Of a DNA stretch of 34,308 nucleotides, positions 1 through 6,473 are shown piece by piece. The first letter of the stretch is position 1; each line of letters starts with the position of its first letter. Under the pieces are notes generated by a model. The model ran no database searches. It was given only the letters and a program-made list of their open reading frames with translations, and was not told the origin of the DNA. The position numbers and the translations under genes are program-made. Source of the stretch: JBOGJI01 sp050747865 (lineage in GTDB: Bacteria > Acidobacteriota > Thermoanaerobaculia > Multivoradales > JAHEKO01); the NCBI GenBank assembly GCA_050747865.1, contig JBOGJI010000210.1, forward strand, positions 1 to 34,308. The letters are read 5' to 3'.

Positions 1-114
1 GGCCGCGCCGCCGTGGACGTCCTGCTCAAGGAGATGGAGAACTCCGAGCAACGCTCCGCGAGCGGCGCCGCCTTCGACTTCTCGCCGTTCCGCCGCGAGC
101 TGGGCCTCGAGTAG
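1..114 (+). CDS. 3' end of an unidentified gene (partial)
   Basis: Frame 1 is open from the first base to a TAG at 112-114 and gives 37 residues ending in FDFSPFRRELGLE. Composition and codon use look coding, but nothing in this tail identifies a family. It lies about 100 bp upstream of the AbiEi gene, which has its own promoter, so it is probably a separate transcription unit. No function is proposed. Confidence 0.5.
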   Translation, partial: GRAAVDVLLKEMENSEQRSASGAAFDFSPFRRELGLE

Positions 115-177
115 AGATTCCGTAGCAGCGGTCCACGCGCCGGCGGTCCTGCCTCGAGCCGCACCGGGATAGAGATC

Positions 178-206
178 TTGACCATTATCGTCAGGTAATG
201 TACTTT
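178..206 (+). promoter_or_regulatory. Promoter of the abiEi gene, probably giving a leaderless mRNA
   Basis: TTGACC at 178-183 (-35) and TACTTT at 201-206 (-10) are separated by exactly 17 bp. The spacer contains the inverted repeat CATTA (183-187) and TAATG (196-200) with 8 bp between the arms. A start site about 7 bp after the -10 would fall near 213, only a few bases before the ATG at 217. No Shine-Dalgarno sequence fits, so the transcript is probably leaderless. AbiEi proteins are known to repress their own promoters through inverted repeats, so this repeat is a candidate operator. Confidence 0.6.
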
Positions 207-216
207 TTATCCCGCG

Positions 217-825
217 ATGGACCGCAAGGCGCGAGAGATCCGAGCGCGGGAGATCTTCCGCGAAGCTGGAGGCGTCCTCCGCACCGGCCAGGCGCTCCGC
301 GCCGGGATCCACCCGCGCGATCTCTACGCCCTGCGGGATACCGGAGCTCTCGAAACTGTGAGCCGCGGCGTCTATCGCCTCGCAGAGCTGCCTCCGCTTG
401 CCGAACCCGATCTCGCTACCGTGGCAGCGCGGGTCCCGAAGGCCGTCATCGCCATGGTCTCGGCGCTCCACTTCCACCGGCTCACGACGGAGATTCCTCA
501 TGCCGTAAGCATCGCGCTTCCCAAGGGGTCGAGCCGGCCCAGGCTCGACTGGCCGCCGCTGCGCGTGTATTGGTTCTCCGGCGCCATGTACACGGAGGGG
601 ATCGAGACGCACGAACGCGACGGCGTGATCCTCAGGGTCTACAGCGCGGCCAAGACCGTGGCCGACTGCTTTCGGCTCAGGAACCGCCTCGGCGTCGACG
701 TCGCGGTAGGGGCCCTGCGCACAGGGCTCGAGGAGCGGCACTTCGCCCCGGCCGAGGTTCTACGCGCGGCCAGGGTCTGCCGGGTCGGTCGGGTCATACG
801 ACCCTTTCTCGAGGTGCTTCTGTGA
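217..825 (+). CDS. abiEi: AbiEi-type (type IV) antitoxin / transcriptional regulator
   Basis: The 202-residue product opens with a winged-helix-like region (about residues 8-60: AREIFREAGGVLRTGQALR, then a GIHPRDLYAL helix and SRGVYRL), as in AbiEi-family antitoxins. The C-terminal part contains YSAAKTVADCFRLRNRLG, the usual AbiEi motif before the last helices. In the family this protein represses the operon and counteracts the AbiEii nucleotidyltransferase toxin. The gene has a strong promoter almost touching its ATG, and its stop overlaps the start of the AbiEii remnant (GTGA). It appears full length and intact although its partner is not, so it may persist as a solitary regulator that also controls the downstream darTG genes. 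Confidence 0.8.
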   Translation: MDRKAREIRAREIFREAGGVLRTGQALRAGIHPRDLYALRDTGALETVSRGVYRLAELPPLAEPDLATVAARVPKAVIAMVSALHFHRLTTEIPHAVSIALPKGSSRPRLDWPPLRVYWFSGAMYTEGIETHERDGVILRVYSAAKTVADCFRLRNRLGVDVAVGALRTGLEERHFAPAEVLRAARVCRVGRVIRPFLEVLL

Positions 826-1058
826 CTCGAACGGGGGATGCGGTTTGTCCTCCCGAAGTGGAGATCCACCCCGCAGGTCTCCTCAACATGCCGGTGGCCA
901 GCCTGCGCGCGTACATCGCCTACACGACCGTGGCGGTGAAGCTGGAGACCATCGTCGTGCTGGGGGATGCGAACAGCAGGACGAAGGACTACTACGACCT
1001 CCTTACAAACGCAGTGTCCCCGGAGCGCCTCGACGGGTGCGGAGTCCCTGACGGATGA
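822..1058 (+). pseudogene. abiEii: Remnant of AbiEii-family nucleotidyltransferase toxin (core deleted)
   Basis: A GTG at 822 overlaps the AbiEi stop and opens a 78-codon frame. After about four residues it enters GDAVCPPEVEIHP, then LLNMPVASLRAY, TTVAVKLETIVVLG and ANSRTKDYYDLL. These are the conserved C-terminal motifs of AbiEii proteins (compare the family pattern LRAYPRETVVAEKFEA...G..NSRMKDFYD). AbiEii proteins are normally near 300 residues. The N-terminal half with the nucleotidyltransferase GSxxxxD motif is absent, and the end after DYYDLL does not resemble the family. The toxin therefore appears lost through an internal deletion that kept the translation start. The TGA overlaps the darT ATG (ATGA at 1055), so read-through may still couple translation to darT. 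Confidence 0.75.
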
Positions 1059-1714
1059 CGAATCCACCGGCCCGGCCGAAGATCTACCACATCACGCACG
1101 TGGACAACCTGGCGGCGATCGCGGCTGAGGGGTGTCTGGTGAGCGACGCTGTGATGCTCGAACGAGGTGGACCGGTTCAGACGATCGGGATGTCGAGCAT
1201 CAAGCGGCGGCGGGTCGAGGTGCTGGAGGTCGGCTGCCACCCGGGGTCGAAGGTAGGCGACTACGTCCCATTCTACTTCTGCCCACGATCGGTCATGCTC
1301 TACGTCATCCATTGTCGCAACCACCCGGAGCTGGCCTATCGGGGCGGTCAGGACCCCATCGTGCATCTAGAGGCCGATCTGCACACCGTTGTACATTGGG
1401 TGGAAGCCGGCGGCGGGCGTTGGGCGTTCTCGCTCTCCAACGCCGGCGCGTACTACAGCGAGTTCCGGTCGCGGCTGGGTGAGCTGGATCAACTGAACTG
1501 GGCAGCCATCGCGGCGCACGACTTCCGGCGGCCCGAGATCAAGGAGGGAAAGCAGGCCGAGTTTTTGGTCCACGGCCGGTTCCCCTTCGAGCTGATCGAA
1601 CACATCGGTGTGCGATCTGCGGCCGTACTGGCTCGCGCTGTCATGGCCCTTAGCGGCTTGAGCAACCGGGCAGTGGTCGAGGTTCGGCCGGAGTGGTACT
1701 TCCCTCCGGTCTGA
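1055..1714 (+). CDS. darT: DarT-family DNA ADP-ribosyltransferase toxin
   Basis: The 219-residue product matches the DarT (formerly DUF4433) fold: IYHITHVDNL near the N terminus (NAD-binding His region, about residues 10-19), SSIKRRR (about 47-53, containing the conserved Arg), YVPFYFCPRSVMLYVI in the middle, and KQAEFLVHGRFPFE (about 166-179), where Glu169 is the expected catalytic glutamate. Characterised DarT enzymes use NAD+ to attach ADP-ribose to thymidine or guanosine bases of single-stranded DNA, blocking replication. The gene starts by ATGA overlap with the AbiEii remnant and is followed 26 bp later by its antitoxin. All key motifs are present, so it appears functional. The DNA sequence specificity cannot be read from the sequence. 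Confidence 0.9.
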   Translation: MTNPPARPKIYHITHVDNLAAIAAEGCLVSDAVMLERGGPVQTIGMSSIKRRRVEVLEVGCHPGSKVGDYVPFYFCPRSVMLYVIHCRNHPELAYRGGQDPIVHLEADLHTVVHWVEAGGGRWAFSLSNAGAYYSEFRSRLGELDQLNWAAIAAHDFRRPEIKEGKQAEFLVHGRFPFELIEHIGVRSAAVLARAVMALSGLSNRAVVEVRPEWYFPPV

Positions 1715-1740
1715 TAGCTTTGCCGATGGGAGACGCAGCC

Positions 1741-2793
1741 ATGATCGAGTTCAAGGTGGGCGATATCCTCTCGGAGGACGCTGAGGCACTGGTCAATACC
1801 GTAAACTGCGTCGGCGTGATGGGCCGCGGCGTCGCGCTGCAGTTCAAGAAGGCGTGGCCGGAGAACTTCAAGGCCTACGCGGCCGCCTGCCGGCGGAAGG
1901 AAGTGCAGCCCGGCCGGATGTTCGTATTCGACACCGGGCGGGTCACGAACCCACGCTACATCATCAACTTCCCGACGAAGCGTCACTGGCGTGGGAACTC
2001 CCGGATCGAGGACATCGAGGCCGGGCTCGAGGCGCTAGCAGAGGAGCTGCGGAGCCGCGACATCCGGTCCATTGCTCTTCCTCCGCTCGGGTCGGGCCTC
2101 GGAGGTCTCGACTGGACCAAGGTGCGGGCACGCATCGAGGGTGCGCTGCGCGACCTGCGGGATGTGCGGGTTATGGTGTTCGAGCCGAAGGGGACTCCCA
2201 CAGCAGGCGTGGGCATCAAGGGCAAGAAGGCCCCGGCGATGACCCCCGCCCGAGCCGCGCTCGTAGGCCTGATGGATCGGTACCTCGCGGGCTTGCTGGA
2301 TCCGTTCGTCTCGCTGTTGGAGGTCCACAAGCTCCTCTACTTCATGCAGGAAGCCGGCGAGCCGCTGGACCTCCGCTTCGCGAAGGGAGCGTACGGCCCC
2401 TACGCCGAGAACCTCCGCCACCTGCTGCACGAGATCGAGGGCTACTACGTCACCGGGTACGGCGCCGGTGGCGACGTGCCGGGCAAGCCCCTAGAGCTGG
2501 TCCCTGGTGCCGTAGAAGACGCTCTGGCGCTTCTGCGGGAGCAGCCGGACTCGCTTGCTCGCTTCCAGCGGGTCGCGGAGCTCGTCGAAGGATTCGAGTC
2601 GTCGTTCGGTCTGGAACTGCTAGCGACGGTTCACTGGGTCGCGGCACACGAGGACGCGATGACCGAGGAGGATCAGGTCGCACAGACGTATGCGTGGAGC
2701 GAGAGGAAGGGCCAGTTCTCGCCGAACCAGGTCCGGCTTGCTGGCGAGGTGCTGCGCGAGAAGGGTTGGCTTCCGGACGCCCTGCCCGCCTGA
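1741..2793 (+). CDS. darG: DarG antitoxin: macrodomain DNA ADP-ribosylglycohydrolase with DarT-binding C-terminal domain
   Basis: The 350-residue product has an N-terminal macrodomain (about 1-155; VGDIL, NTVNCVGVMGRGVAL, FPTKRHW, PPLGSGLGGLDW) and a C-terminal domain of about 190 residues (EVHKLLYFMQEAG, GAYGPYAENLRHLL). DarG macrodomains remove ADP-ribose from DNA, and the C-terminal domain binds DarT. With the start at ATG 1741, the conserved asparagine and lysine fall at residues 22 and 80. Lys80 is the position of the catalytic lysine in characterised DarG, which favours this start over the in-frame ATG at 1726. A GGGAGA sequence (1728-1733) also precedes it at suitable distance. With darT it forms an intact toxin-antitoxin module in an otherwise decaying island. 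Confidence 0.92.
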   Translation: MIEFKVGDILSEDAEALVNTVNCVGVMGRGVALQFKKAWPENFKAYAAACRRKEVQPGRMFVFDTGRVTNPRYIINFPTKRHWRGNSRIEDIEAGLEALAEELRSRDIRSIALPPLGSGLGGLDWTKVRARIEGALRDLRDVRVMVFEPKGTPTAGVGIKGKKAPAMTPARAALVGLMDRYLAGLLDPFVSLLEVHKLLYFMQEAGEPLDLRFAKGAYGPYAENLRHLLHEIEGYYVTGYGAGGDVPGKPLELVPGAVEDALALLREQPDSLARFQRVAELVEGFESSFGLELLATVHWVAAHEDAMTEEDQVAQTYAWSERKGQFSPNQVRLAGEVLREKGWLPDALPA

Positions 2794-2869
2794 CGAAGAT
2801 GAAAACGCGAACGCACTGTCTCCACCGGTCGAGCAGTGATGGTCGAGGCCTCCGCGCGTAGACCACATA

Positions 2870-2905
2870 GTCAAGCTTGACATTCGAGTCGCGTGTGGCT
2901 AACGT
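2870..2905 (+). promoter_or_regulatory. Promoter with palindromic operator for the DUF6932-XRE operon
   Basis: TTGACA (2877-2882, perfect -35) and TAACGT (2900-2905, -10) are 17 bp apart. The perfect 12-bp palindrome GTCAAGCTTGAC at 2870-2881 overlaps the -35 box, a classic position for a repressor site. The natural candidate to bind it is the XRE-family regulator encoded at 3256. The stretch from 2906 to 2991 would be the 5' leader, ending in a GAGGAGG ribosome-binding region. Confidence 0.65.
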
Positions 2906-2991
2906 GTCTCTTGATGCGGAGGGCACAGTGCCAGAGCCGTCTGGCGGTCCACAGACCTCGATGAACCTGGAGGGACGGCATTCTGAGGAGG

Positions 2992-3253
2992 ATGACACCG
3001 GATCCGATACCGCTGCCGTTGTTCACCAGCGAGGGCTTGCTGCCGCCGGGCGACTACGAGCTCACGTTGGCAGAGCTGCGCAGCTCTGTGCTCGTGGTCG
3101 GTCCTGGCACCGACTACCCAAACTGGGATGTCGCGTGGCGGCGACGACTCGTCGACAATCTGGAGATCCTCATGAAGCAGCTTTGGCAGGTGGGGGTTCC
3201 GGCTGTCGCGACGTGACGGCAAGCCACGGGGCATCATCAAGATTGGAGATTGA
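2992..3253 (+). pseudogene. Internally deleted DUF6932-family gene (putative nucleotidyltransferase-like toxin)
   Basis: The frame opening at ATG 2992 gives PLFTSEGLLPPGDYELTL, LRSSVLVVGPG and WRRRLVDNLEILMKQLWQVG, the characteristic N-terminal 65 or so residues of DUF6932 proteins, and stops at 3214-3216. In another frame directly after it (about 3209-3253) the DNA reads SRRDGKPRGIIKIGD then TGA. This resembles the C-terminal tail of the same family as I remember it. The middle of the gene, which in intact members carries a GSF...NDID nucleotidyltransferase-like motif, is missing. The arrangement fits one out-of-frame internal deletion of roughly 90 codons. The remnant ends 2 bp before the XRE gene start, as expected for a toxin-antitoxin-like operon. 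The role of DUF6932 as a toxin is inferred from this pairing. Confidence 0.7.
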
Positions 3254-3255
3254 CC

Positions 3256-3705
3256 ATGATCCGCAACGAGAACGAGTACCAGGAGGCGGTTCGGCGACTC
3301 GCGGAAGAGGAGCAGCGGCTCGCCGAGCACGAGGCAAGACTGAGGGGGATGGGCCTGGGGCCCGATGAGCTCAAGCGTGCCCTGGACCCGCTGCGATCGT
3401 TCCACCTGCAGCTCGCGGAGGAGGTCGAGAGCTACGAGCGCCTGAAGCGGGGCGACTTCGGCGAGCTCATCAACCTCCACGGGCTGGGCCGCACGCTCGT
3501 AGCCCTGCGTGTTGCCCTCGGCCTCACGCAGCGCGAGGTCGCCGAACGGCTAGGGGTCCACGAGTCTCAGGTCTCCCGGGACGAGCGGAACGAATACCAC
3601 GGGATTACGGTGGATCGGGCGAGTCGGATCCTCGACGCCCTCGGGGTGCATCTCACGAGTCAGTTCGACGGCCCGCTCGTGCATGCGCGCGCCGCGACGG
3701 GATAA
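3256..3705 (+). CDS. XRE-family helix-turn-helix regulator (antitoxin-like partner of DUF6932)
   Basis: The 149-residue protein has a charged, helical N-terminal half (residues 1-75, with AEEEQRLAEHEARLRGMG and LRSFHLQLAEEVESYERL) and a C-terminal XRE/Cro-type helix-turn-helix (about 80-135; LGRTLVALRVALGLTQREVA, LGVHESQVSRDERNEY, RASRILDALGV). The start is ATG 3256, preceded by GGAG at 3245-3248; the TTG at 3250 lies in the same frame but has a worse position. Proteins with this layout are commonly encoded next to DUF6932 genes and probably act as the operon repressor, here likely through the palindrome at 2870-2881. The gene is intact although its partner is broken. Confidence 0.8.
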   Translation: MIRNENEYQEAVRRLAEEEQRLAEHEARLRGMGLGPDELKRALDPLRSFHLQLAEEVESYERLKRGDFGELINLHGLGRTLVALRVALGLTQREVAERLGVHESQVSRDERNEYHGITVDRASRILDALGVHLTSQFDGPLVHARAATG

Positions 3706-4053
3706 TCGCGCCATGTCGCCGGACTGGCCGACTCAGGAGAGCGACGTGAAGGTCAAAGGTAGCTCTTCCGCTCGCCGTTCGGCGGCCTCGAAGGCAGAGA
3801 ACCGGGTACAGCTCCCAACTAGCGAAAGTCCCCGGTGTTCACCGGAGCCAGCCGCCGACCGGGCATTCCCAATCCGAATGACGCGTTCTGCCCTGCCCGA
3901 CGCTCTCGATCAACGCTACGTAGCCAGCGGCGCGCGCGATCTCCCGGAACGGCGACGCATGGATGCACAACTTACTTGGCGGTCCGGCGAGCTCTATGAG
4001 CCGGCGCCGCAAGGCCACCGGTGCCGTCAAGGCTCGGCGTGATCCAGGCGGCG
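3706..4053 (+). other. Non-coding stretch with no recognisable gene
   Basis: About 350 bp between the XRE gene and hsdS. Short open frames exist on both strands, but none shows a domain, a ribosome-binding site with a plausible start, or family resemblance. hsdM would be expected upstream of hsdS, but no DNA methyltransferase motif (NPPY, FxGxG) is visible here. The stretch may be degenerate DNA left after loss of hsdM; this is inference. Confidence 0.5.
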
Positions 4054-5035
4054 ATGGTGCGAGGCGATTACAACCTCAGACGGTTTCGGCCCTACCCGTC
4101 CTATAAGGACTCCGGCGTCGAGTGGCTGGGGGAGATCCCGGCGCATTGGGAGGTCCGGCGGCTTAGATCGACAGTGACGACCTGCCAGAACGGCGTCTGG
4201 GGTGACGAACCAGACGGCGTGCACGATGTCCCGTGTGTACGAGTCGCAGACTTCGACCGCGTGACCTTCAGGGCGGAGGCGGCAGAGCCCACCTTACGCA
4301 GCATTGAGCCGGCTGTCGCAGCCGCCCGGGGCCTCCATGTCGGCGATCTCCTGTTGGAGAAGTCGGGCGGTGGCGAGAACCAGCCGGTCGGAGCCGTCGT
4401 TGTCTTCGAACACGAGTACCAAGCCGTGTGCTCTAACTTCGTCGCCCGCATGACCGTAGCCGATGGCCATGATCCGCGATTCCTCAGCTATCTTCACGCT
4501 GCACTCTACGGCCTGCGGCTCAACATACGGCACATCAAACAGTGACCTCTCGCGTGGCGTGAACTACGGGTCCCAAGAGCTGCACGACCGATGGATGGCC
4601 CAGGGGCCCACACAAAAGGGCGACGTGCTGTTCACAACAGAGGCTCCGCTGAGCAATGTCGCGCTTGTGCCGGATGACAACCAGCACATTCTCAGTCAAC
4701 GAGTCGTATTGCTTCGGCCAGTTCCAGCGCACTTGATCCCTCCATATCTGCAACGATTTCTCATCTGCTCAGCATTTCGGCAAGGAATCGAGCTACAGGC
4801 AACTGGGAGCACCGCGGAGGGCGTTAAGCGTCGGTACCTGATGGCCATGGCCGTCTGCGTGCCGCAGCTCGAAGAGCAACGCGCCATCGCCGCCTTCCTC
4901 GATCGGGAGACGGCGCGGATCGATTCGCTCATCGCCAAGGTCGGCGACGCCGTCGAGCGCCTCAAGGAGCTCCGCACCGCCCTCATCTCCGCCGCGGTGA
5001 CGGGCAAGATCGACGTGCGAAAGGAGGTCGCATGA
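4054..5035 (+). pseudogene. hsdS: Type I restriction-modification specificity subunit, internally deleted and frameshifted
   Basis: From ATG 4054 the frame gives YPSYKDSGVEWLGEIPAHWE, the typical HsdS N terminus, and a first target-recognition domain ending in NIRHIKQ, then TGA at 4543-4545. From there a second frame continues to 5035 with SRGVNYGSQELHDRW, GDVLFTTEAPLSNVA and LSQRVVLLRP (second half of a target-recognition domain), then PQLEEQRAIAAFLDRETARIDSLI and the distal conserved coiled coil ending ALISAAVTGKIDVR. The central conserved helix after the first domain and the start of the second domain are missing. This is therefore an internal deletion that also changed frame, not a one-base error. 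What remains is about 163 + 163 codons against a usual total above 400. HsdS gives DNA target specificity to HsdM and HsdR. Confidence 0.85.
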
Positions 5036-5091
5036 ACCAGACCGCGGCCGGGACGGTCCAGGCCACGGGCGCAGGCGGCGCCCGAGCCTAG
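5032..5091 (+). other. Vestigial 19-codon frame translationally overlapping hsdS
   Basis: An ATG at 5032 overlaps the hsdS stop (ATGA) and is preceded by a strong AAGGAGG at 5021-5027. It reads MNQTAAGTVQATGAGG and reaches TAG at 5089-5091 after 19 codons. The quality of the initiation signals suggests it was once the start of a further gene in the restriction operon, now truncated. I do not recognise the peptide. Confidence 0.3.
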
Positions 5092-5104
5092 ATCTGCTAT
5101 TTGC

Positions 5105-5157
5105 GTTTATGGCCGTTGGCGCTAATAATCAAGGCGGCTGTTTTCACGGCCGCAAAC
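5105..5157 (+). promoter_or_regulatory. Inverted repeats upstream of the Fic gene (candidate promoter/operator)
   Basis: GTTTATGGCCGT (5105-5116) and ACGGCCGCAAAC (5146-5157) are inverted copies matching at 10 of 12 positions, 29 bp apart. Between them lie the near-palindrome TTGGCGCTAA (5116-5125) and the AT-rich TAATAAT, which could serve as a -10. The Fic product has a C-terminal winged helix and could bind here. No convincing -35 box is seen. Confidence 0.35.
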
Positions 5158-5167
5158 AAGGAAGCCG

Positions 5168-6352
5168 ATGACCCCCGCCGCGAAGCGCCAACCACACGGT
5201 CGCTGGATCCGTTGCCCGGGCGGCTACCGGGCCTACGTGCCAGAGCCCCTGCCGCCGCGCATCGAGTGGAGCGTCGAGCTCGCAGCGGCGCTCTCGGCGG
5301 CGGACCGCGCCGTGGGTCGGCTCGCCGGCGAGGGCCGGCGGCTGCCGAATCCGCATCTTCTGATCCGACCGTTCGTCCGGCGCGAGGCGGTGCTCTCGAG
5401 CCGCATCGAGGGCACGCAGGCGACGCTGGGCGAGCTGCTCGCGGCCGAGGCCGGGGCGGCGGTCGACCGCAGCCCCGCGGATCTGCGCGAGGTCGGCAAC
5501 TACGTCGTCGCCCTCGAGTACGGCGTCGAGCGGCTTCGTAAGCTGCCGGTGTCGTTGCGCTTGGTGCACGAGCTGCACGAGAGGCTGATGCGCGGTGTGC
5601 GCGGCGATGCGGCCACGCCGGGCGAGTTCCGCCGCAGCCAGAACTGGATCGGCCCCGCCGGCTGCACGCTCGCCGACGCCAGCTTCGTGCCGCCGCCCCC
5701 CGACCGCCTGATGGATTGCCTCGGCGCGTGGGAGAAGTTCCTGTACGACGACACACTGCCGCCGCTCGTCCACGCGGCGCTCGCGCACTCGCAGTTCGAG
5801 GCCATTCACCCGTTCCTCGACGGCAACGGGCGCGTGGGCCGGCTGCTCATCACGCTGCTCCTCGTCGCCAAGGGGGTGCTTCCCTCGCCGCTGCTCTACC
5901 TCAGCGCGTGGTTCGAGGCGACGCGATCGGAATACTACGCGCGCCTCTCCGGCGTCACCGAGCACGGTGAGTGGGAGGAATGGCTCGGCTACTTCCTCGC
6001 GGGAACGGCCGGGCAGGCCGAGGACGCGCTCGGCCGCATCCGGCGCATCGATGACCTGCTGACGCGCTGGCGCCGGCAGCTCGCGAAGGCCCCATCGAGG
6101 GTGCCGGAACGAGCGATCGATCTGTTCGCCGAGAACCCGTTCTGGACCGTGAACAAGCTGGCCGAGCGGCTCGACGTCGCCTTCACGACCGCTCAGCGCG
6201 CGATCGACCGGCTGGAGGCGGCGGGCATCGTAGCGCTCACCGGCGAGGCGAAGCGCAACCGCGTCTACTGCGCGGGGGCCGTCCTGGAGATCCTCGAAGA
6301 GCCGCCGCAGCTCAGTGCGCTTCGCGAAGGCCGTCCCGCGAGGCGGCGATGA
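5168..6352 (+). CDS. Fic-family AMPylator-type protein with inhibitory helix and C-terminal winged helix
   Basis: The 394-residue protein has a Fic/DOC N-terminal domain and the inhibitory motif SSRIEG (residues 77-82, pattern S/T-xxx-E-G/N), which blocks ATP positioning in class II Fic proteins. The catalytic motif HPFLDGNGRVGR (214-225) follows, complete with the His, acidic residue and Arg. The last 90 residues or so (NPFWTVNKLAERLDVAFTTAQRAIDRLEAAGI) form a winged helix-turn-helix. Family members transfer AMP to protein hydroxyls; the target is unknown. The start is ATG 5168 after AAGGAAG. It sits between hsdS and hsdR, a position where such proteins are often found in type I restriction loci, and looks intact. 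Confidence 0.88.
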   Translation: MTPAAKRQPHGRWIRCPGGYRAYVPEPLPPRIEWSVELAAALSAADRAVGRLAGEGRRLPNPHLLIRPFVRREAVLSSRIEGTQATLGELLAAEAGAAVDRSPADLREVGNYVVALEYGVERLRKLPVSLRLVHELHERLMRGVRGDAATPGEFRRSQNWIGPAGCTLADASFVPPPPDRLMDCLGAWEKFLYDDTLPPLVHAALAHSQFEAIHPFLDGNGRVGRLLITLLLVAKGVLPSPLLYLSAWFEATRSEYYARLSGVTEHGEWEEWLGYFLAGTAGQAEDALGRIRRIDDLLTRWRRQLAKAPSRVPERAIDLFAENPFWTVNKLAERLDVAFTTAQRAIDRLEAAGIVALTGEAKRNRVYCAGAVLEILEEPPQLSALREGRPARRR

Positions 6353-6415
6353 GGCGTGCGGTGATCTGTAACGAGCCGGGACGCGGTGCTATTCCAGATA
6401 AGCCGCTTGGTCCGG

Positions 6416-6421
6416 TAGACT
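6416..6421 (+). promoter_or_regulatory. Possible -10 element upstream of hsdR
   Basis: TAGACT at 6416-6421 within CCGGTAGACTCG is a possible -10. TTCCAG 18 bp upstream is a poor -35. The same GGTAGACT/GGGTAGACT pattern occurs before rpmB and accB, which gives modest support. Confidence 0.25.
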
Positions 6422-6473
6422 CGCAGCAAGCTCGCGACACGCGTTGCGGCCGATTCACGACGGAGCCCACGTG

